DNA from: Candidatus Uhrbacteria bacterium
Lineage (GTDB): Bacteria > Patescibacteriota > Patescibacteriia > UBA9934 > UBA11717
Direction of reading: 5' to 3'
Assembly: GCA_013203725.1 (NCBI GenBank)
Contig: JABMPK010000054.1
Coordinates: 1 to 6,195 of the forward strand
DNA length: 6,195 nt
Positions 1 to 3,997 of this stretch are shown here, in pieces (position 1 is the stretch's first letter; the number at the start of each line of letters is the position of its first letter). The notes below the pieces were generated by a model, which was given only the letters and a program-made list of their open reading frames with translations, did no database searches and was not told where the DNA came from. The position numbers were made by a program, and so were the translations under genes.

Positions 1-15
1 AATACCAGCTCGTAG

Positions 16-35
16 GGACAGGTCGCGACCTGTCC
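16..35. repeat. Perfect 20-bp palindrome, REP-like intergenic element
   Basis: The sequence GGACAGGTCG is followed directly by its exact reverse complement, giving a 10-bp inverted repeat with no spacer. The flanking bases (G15/G36) do not pair, so symmetry stops there. It lies beyond the terminator of the DoxX-like gene and is not followed by a T-run, so it is not itself a typical intrinsic terminator. GC-rich palindromes of this kind in intergenic space are typical of REP-type repeats, but only one copy is visible, so repetitiveness is an inference. A binding site for a dimeric regulator is an alternative. Confidence 0.5.
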
Positions 36-58
36 GCTTCTAGCAAATATCAAGCAAC

Positions 59-87
59 AAAAAAAGACAAGCTCGAGCTTGTCTTTT
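59..87 (-). terminator. Intrinsic terminator of the DoxX-like gene
   Basis: Positions 62-87 form a perfect 26-bp inverted repeat: an 11-bp stem (AAAAGACAAGC with its complement) closed by a TCGA loop. Read leftward, the stem is followed by an uninterrupted T-run, the complement of the A-run at 59-65. The hairpin begins 13 nt after the TAA at 101-103 but about 130 nt after the TAG at 221-223. That spacing suggests the original gene end was the TAA. On the plus strand only four Ts follow the stem, so termination is expected mainly in the leftward direction. Confidence 0.85.
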
Positions 88-100
88 CTGTGCAACGATC

Positions 101-220
101 TTATTGCAAAATCGGGTACTTCTTTACTATCTTCGTCTTAGACCAACGCTGTCCAAATCCCCAAAGATATCCCGACGATGTCAGCGTTAGACCAAACAAT
201 ATAATCGCGTTAACGATATG
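101..220 (-). other. In-frame C-terminal extension of the DoxX-like gene beyond an amber codon
   Basis: Immediately after the TAG at 221-223 the same frame stays open for 39 codons and closes at TAA 101-103. The translation begins HIVNAIILFGLTLTSSGYLW and continues GFGQRWSKTK. This is one hydrophobic helix followed by an aromatic, Gly and basic tail. From recall of the family, DoxX-like proteins usually continue after the NP-[LF]-[ILV]-D motif with an acidic residue or Tyr, then H-[IL]-[IV]-Y-A and a final helix, which this stretch matches. The extension has no ATG or GTG of its own, so it is unlikely to be a separate gene. It is either the remnant of a gene broken by a nonsense mutation, a part made by UAG readthrough, or the product of a sequencing or assembly error at one codon. 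Confidence 0.8.
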
Positions 221-595
221 CTAGTCTATCAGAGGATTGTGCTCTGGCGGAATAGATCCTGCCAAGAACATAAGAACCATCATGGTAACACCTGCATATC
301 CAGCGATACGGACACCAATTCCAAGAATCAGAGCAAGACCAATTAACAGCAGCCCGAGCATGAACAGCCAATCAACTAGCACGTTACCTGCGAGCCCCTG
401 GAATATCTCTGCAAACGGTCCCTTTGTAGCAAAGCTCAAAAACCCAAATGTCGGCGATCCTCCGGCCAACCACGAAGCCTCAGGCGCCGTGGTAAAACCT
501 AGCCCGTAGAGCTTGTCCAAAAACGGCCACAGAAAAGTCCAACCCAACACTATCCTTAAAATCGACCAAACGTAATCCTCCTTTTTCTTTTTCAT
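221..595 (-). CDS. DoxX-like membrane protein, cut short by an in-frame TAG
   Basis: This encodes a 124-residue DoxX/DoxD-like integral membrane protein. DoxD is the small subunit of the archaeal thiosulfate:quinone oxidoreductase, but most bacterial DoxX-family proteins have no proven reaction and are only loosely tied to redox or oxidative-stress functions. Family features visible here are the basic N-terminus (MKKKKED), helix 1 with WPFLDKLYGLGF (about 11-31), the loop WLAGGSPTFGFL (42-53), GPFAEIFQGLAG (59-70), a long helix starting VLVDWLFMLGLLLIG (72-95), a third helix (98-113) and PPEHNPLID at the end. The usual fourth helix is missing because of TAG at 221-223, although it is still encoded in frame downstream. 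With that codon read through, the protein would be 164 residues, a normal size for the family. The start is ATG at 593-595, with no Shine-Dalgarno sequence in front. The gene is divergent from the histidine kinase. Family assignment is firm; activity of the truncated form is doubtful. Confidence 0.85.
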   Translation of the reverse strand: MKKKKEDYVWSILRIVLGWTFLWPFLDKLYGLGFTTAPEASWLAGGSPTFGFLSFATKGPFAEIFQGLAGNVLVDWLFMLGLLLIGLALILGIGVRIAGYAGVTMMVLMFLAGSIPPEHNPLID

Positions 596-644
596 ACAAC
601 AGTACAGATAATAATTAGTTAAACCGCATTCTCTTTATTTCAAA

Positions 645-653
645 ATAATATCA
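645..653 (-). promoter_or_regulatory. Possible extended -10 promoter of the DoxX-like gene
   Basis: Read leftward, the sequence is TGATATTAT, an extended -10 form (TGn plus TATTAT, one mismatch to TATAAT). About 17 bp further upstream the hexamer is ATGATC, a poor match to TTGACA. Transcription would start near 638, giving a leader of about 43 nt. A second TATTAT at 608-613 lies only 12 nt from the ATG but has no TG extension and no -35. The choice between them is uncertain. Confidence 0.35.
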
Positions 654-734
654 CGACTAACGTACTTGATCATAAAATGATGTTAATAACTCAGAAACAA
701 TTTGTGGACAACCTGCCTTTACCTTATTATTTTT

Positions 735-743
735 TGTTATAAT
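735..743 (+). promoter_or_regulatory. Extended -10 promoter of the histidine kinase gene, predicted leaderless
   Basis: The sequence TGTTATAAT is a perfect extended -10 element (TGn plus TATAAT at 738-743). There is no good -35 hexamer at 16-18 bp upstream, which is normal for extended -10 promoters. Transcription normally starts about 7 nt after the hexamer, here about 750-752, which coincides with the ATG at 752-754. The mRNA would therefore have essentially no 5' leader, in agreement with the absence of a Shine-Dalgarno sequence. The rest of the 156-bp divergent spacer (596-751) is AT-rich and shows only a short inverted repeat (ATCAT/ATGAT, 669-681). Confidence 0.7.
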
Positions 744-751
744 GATTGCAT

Positions 752-3700
752 ATGATAACTAAAAACACGCGAGCAAATATTAGCACTATAGACCAGATCC
801 TTTGCGAAGATCGATTCTCCGAACTAGTAATAAACAGTCTCCCAGGAGTTTTTTATATCTTTGACGCAAAAGGTAAGTTTATTTTGTGGAATAAGACCTT
901 TGAAAAAGTTACAGGCTATTCAAAAAAAGAGATTGCACAGTCGTCTCCTGTTGATTACTTTTTAAAGTCAGAAAAGAAACTTGTAACCAGCAGCATTAGC
1001 CGAGCTCTAAACTCTGGGAAAGCAGAGGTTGAGGCATTGTTTGTCTCCAAGAATGGCAAACAGACTCCATATCTTTTTAATGAGAACCGAATAGTTATTG
1101 GAAAAAAAAAGTATGTTGCGGGACTTGGGATAGATCGCTCAGAGGCTAAAGAATTTCAAGACAAGCTTCGGAAAAGTGAGTATCGATCTAGGACATTAAT
1201 GTACAACTCCCCTTTTTCTATAGAACTATACGATTCTGATGGAAACTGGCTAGAGGGTAATAAGGCATGGGAGAAGCTCTGGAATTTGAAACCAAGTGAC
1301 GCGAGGGGGAAATTCAACATCCTTAAAGATAAGCAAGCGAAAAAAAAAGGAATTGATAAATATTTCAGAAAAGCTCTTAAAGGCGAAACCGTAGCACTTC
1401 CGGATCTTTTCTATAGTGCAGAAGAGGCTGTGGGTACTGGAAAGTCTAGATGGCTCCGATCTTCGTTTTACTCAATTAATGGTGACCCGGATAAAACAGT
1501 ATACGTTGTTGTGACGCATGTTGATATCACCGAGAAAAAAGAGCATGAACACAAACTTGCAGAATCTGAGGAAATGCACAGGCTTTTGTATGAAAAAGCC
1601 AGCGGTGCAATAATGCTGCTAAAACCTCCAACATGTAACTTTGTAGAAGGAAATAAGGCAGCGATAAAATTGTTTGGCCTTAGTAATGACAAACAATTTT
1701 CAGCTCTGAAGCTGTGGGACGTATCGCCAAAGTATCAGCCAGACGGTCAACTTTCTTCTGTTAAAGGAAAGAAGTTTATACGTAGAGCTTTAAAGGAAGG
1801 TCAATGTAAGTTCGAGTGGACCCATAAGAAACCGAAAGGAGATATTTTTTCTGTAGAAGTACAACTCGATAGAATCAAGCTGGGGGACGAAATTTTCTTG
1901 CAAGCGCGCGTACAAGATATCAGCAAAAGAAAGATTGATGAACAAGAATTACATGATGCCAAAAACCTGTTTGAAGATATTGCAAAGTCTTCTGGTGACT
2001 GGCTATGGGAAACCGATGTAGCCGGTAATTACACGTATGCTTCTGGGAAAGTTAAAAAAATTCTTGGCTACACAGCAAAAGAAGTCATTGGGATATCCCC
2101 ATTCAACTTCATGTCTAAAGAGGAAGCTGTCCGTACCAGCAAGATCTTCAGTAAACTCAGTAAGGAAAAGAAGCCAATCGTCAACCTCGAACACATAGAG
2201 ATCTCTACTGATGGTAAGCCTGTACACATTCTTACAAACGGTGTGCCTATCCTGAACGTCGGCGGAGACTTGGTCGGATATAGAGGGTTCAACACCGATA
2301 TTTCAATCAAGATACACTCTAAGATGGAGGACCAGATTGACATTCGGAACTATGGACTTATATCTAAAGTTGGAATGATGCTCAATGAACCTGATCATTT
2401 TGAAAGCAGGCTTGTTAAAGCATTTGGTCATATAGGAGAAGTGTTGTCCATAAACAAGATTGCTAAATTCCGAGTTGATCACGATACAAATCTGGCGTAT
2501 GAAATTGTTTCATGGACATTGCATGGCAACAAACACGTCGACAAGAAACCAAAAAAAATAAAGTATACAAAGGCTGTATCTAATATCATACTCAAAAAAA
2601 ACCTCGTAAATTCACGATCAAAAAAGAATCTTAAAAGTGAAACTTTTGATTTTTTCCGTGATGCAAACTATAGGTCAGCAATAGCGTTACCTGGAAGGCC
2701 GATTAGTAAATCAGACAGCTTTATTGTTTTCAACTCTATCGAGAGACATAATATCTGGAATTACGAGGAAATAAACGTGCTGAAAATTTTAGTTGATATG
2801 ATTTCCCTCGCGTTAGAGCGCGAGACCATCCGTATACAAATTGTGAACGAGCGTAACAAGCTTCAAAGGACACTTTTTGCGATGAGCGACGGGGTTATAG
2901 TGTTAGGCAAAGATCTTATAGTCACCGATTTCAATCATGCGGCCGAGACAATGACCATGGTTCGTGCTACTGATATTATCGGCAAGTCATTCAACAAGGA
3001 AATATCGCTAGTGAAGATTAACGATCCTGAAAAAAAGGATATCTTAATTCTTGAACATATGATCTCTGGTACTATACGTCGTAGAGTACAAAAAACTGCG
3101 ATAAAAACGGCAAAAGGGAAAATCATACCTATCGGATATAATACGACACCACTTCATGGTTCTGATGATGTAATTACTGGTCACGTTATTGTTTTCCGCG
3201 ATATCACAGCAGAGCAAGAAGCGGACAAAGTGAAGAATGAGTTCGTATCTGTTGCGTCACATCAACTTCGTACTCCGTTAACTGGTGTGAAGTGGCTAAC
3301 CGAGGTGTTGGTTAATAGCGACAAGCAGGAATTGAATGTACAGCAGCTACAGATGATCAAAGAAATCCGAGAACGAAACGAGGACATGATAAAACTTGTC
3401 TCTGATCTACTTAATGTTTCCCGCATGGATGCAGACGAGGTTCTGGATCTGACATATTCTAGATCTGACATGAAAGGAATTATCAAATCTATTATCAAAG
3501 AAAACACTCTCTTGGCCGCAAAAAATGGGAATAAGGTAAATTTCATCACGAGCGATAAGGACAATAAGATCCTTGTTGAAATCGATAGTAGTCGCATGAA
3601 GGAAGCGATAAAAAATGCTGTCGATAACGCTATCAAGTATTCAAGAAAGAAGGGCGAGGTGACAATCAGAGCCTCCCAAACGGAGAAAAATGTCCTAATT

Positions 3701-3931
3701 CAAATTCAGGATAAAGGATACGGAATACCAGAAAGACAACAACATAGAGTATTCGATAAATTTTTCCGCGCAGATAATGCAATCAAGTTACAGACAAGCG
3801 GAACAGGGCTCGGTCTCTACATCACCAAGACGATTGTCGACGCGCATGGAGGAAAAATATGGGTTACATCAAAACTTGGAGAAGGTACTACGGTGCATAT
3901 CCAACTTCCAAAAACGCATAAAAAGAATTAA
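752..3931 (+). CDS. Multi-PAS/GAF cytoplasmic sensor histidine kinase
   Basis: This is a 1,059-residue two-component sensor kinase that autophosphorylates a His and passes the phosphate to a response regulator. Domains by residue: PAS1 about 23-130 (FYIFDAKGKFILWNKTFEKV), PAS2 about 146-262, PAS3 about 273-392, PAS4 about 402-522 (WETDVAGNYTYASGKVKKIL), GAF about 535-690, PAS5 about 702-822, HisKA about 826-895 and HATPase about 940-1054. PAS2, PAS3 and PAS5 each end in the usual D-I-[TS] exit motif. Catalytic motifs are intact: H-box SHQLRTPL with phospho-acceptor His837, N-box N955-AVDN-A (N955, N959), G1 D987-KGYG, F-box FDKFF (1001-1005) and G2 GTGLGL (1017-1022). No transmembrane segment, signal peptide or receiver domain is visible, so it should sense something inside the cell. 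I chose ATG 752 over the in-frame TTG at 746 because TTG lies only 2 nt after the -10 element, upstream of the expected transcription start. No response regulator lies nearby; the ligand is unknown. Some PAS domains may be degenerate. Confidence 0.93.
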   Translation: MITKNTRANISTIDQILCEDRFSELVINSLPGVFYIFDAKGKFILWNKTFEKVTGYSKKEIAQSSPVDYFLKSEKKLVTSSISRALNSGKAEVEALFVSKNGKQTPYLFNENRIVIGKKKYVAGLGIDRSEAKEFQDKLRKSEYRSRTLMYNSPFSIELYDSDGNWLEGNKAWEKLWNLKPSDARGKFNILKDKQAKKKGIDKYFRKALKGETVALPDLFYSAEEAVGTGKSRWLRSSFYSINGDPDKTVYVVVTHVDITEKKEHEHKLAESEEMHRLLYEKASGAIMLLKPPTCNFVEGNKAAIKLFGLSNDKQFSALKLWDVSPKYQPDGQLSSVKGKKFIRRALKEGQCKFEWTHKKPKGDIFSVEVQLDRIKLGDEIFLQARVQDISKRKIDEQELHDAKNLFEDIAKSSGDWLWETDVAGNYTYASGKVKKILGYTAKEVIGISPFNFMSKEEAVRTSKIFSKLSKEKKPIVNLEHIEISTDGKPVHILTNGVPILNVGGDLVGYRGFNTDISIKIHSKMEDQIDIRNYGLISKVGMMLNEPDHFESRLVKAFGHIGEVLSINKIAKFRVDHDTNLAYEIVSWTLHGNKHVDKKPKKIKYTKAVSNIILKKNLVNSRSKKNLKSETFDFFRDANYRSAIALPGRPISKSDSFIVFNSIERHNIWNYEEINVLKILVDMISLALERETIRIQIVNERNKLQRTLFAMSDGVIVLGKDLIVTDFNHAAETMTMVRATDIIGKSFNKEISLVKINDPEKKDILILEHMISGTIRRRVQKTAIKTAKGKIIPIGYNTTPLHGSDDVITGHVIVFRDITAEQEADKVKNEFVSVASHQLRTPLTGVKWLTEVLVNSDKQELNVQQLQMIKEIRERNEDMIKLVSDLLNVSRMDADEVLDLTYSRSDMKGIIKSIIKENTLLAAKNGNKVNFITSDKDNKILVEIDSSRMKEAIKNAVDNAIKYSRKKGEVTIRASQTEKNVLIQIQDKGYGIPERQQHRVFDKFFRADNAIKLQTSGTGLGLYITKTIVDAHGGKIWVTSKLGEGTTVHIQLPKTHKKN

Positions 3932-3941
3932 TAATCTTGCA

Positions 3942-3977
3942 TAACAAAAGAACCAGCGCATGCTGGCTCTTTTGTTA
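3942..3977. terminator. Bidirectional hairpin terminator between convergent genes
   Basis: A 10-bp stem TAACAAAAGA pairs with TCTTTTGTTA, then an A-C mismatch, then a 5-bp GC-rich stem CCAGC/GCTGG closed by a GCAT loop. T-rich sequence (TCTTTTGTT) is produced on either strand. It starts 10 nt after the kinase TAA and lies 20 nt beyond the stop of the converging surface-protein gene, so it can serve both. The T-tracts are interrupted by G, so efficiency is uncertain. Confidence 0.8.
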
Positions 3978-3997
3978 CTTGTATCTTTGCTTGATTA

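Noticed and set aside
200..223. Weak hairpin just after the TAG (ATATCG pairing with CGATTAT with a bulge), as a recoding signal for readthrough, pyrrolysine or selenocysteine insertion.
   Set aside because: The stem is short and AT-rich with a bulged base, the codon is UAG so selenocysteine does not apply, and no recoding machinery is visible in the window. It is not evidence by itself.
237..509. 90-codon plus-strand open frame opposite the DoxX-like gene.
   Set aside because: It is antisense to conserved DoxX helices, has no ribosome binding site and no recognisable content.
703..711. DnaA-box-like 9-mer (TGTGGACAA; reverse complement TTGTCCACA, one mismatch to TTATCCACA) in the AT-rich divergent spacer, suggesting an origin.
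   Set aside because: Only one imperfect box is present, with no cluster, no dnaA or dnaN gene nearby and no iteron pattern; a single 9-mer like this is expected by chance.
746..751. TTG at 746 as the kinase start codon.
   Set aside because: It lies 2 nt after the -10 hexamer and so upstream of the expected transcription start; ATG 752 is in frame and fits a leaderless mRNA.
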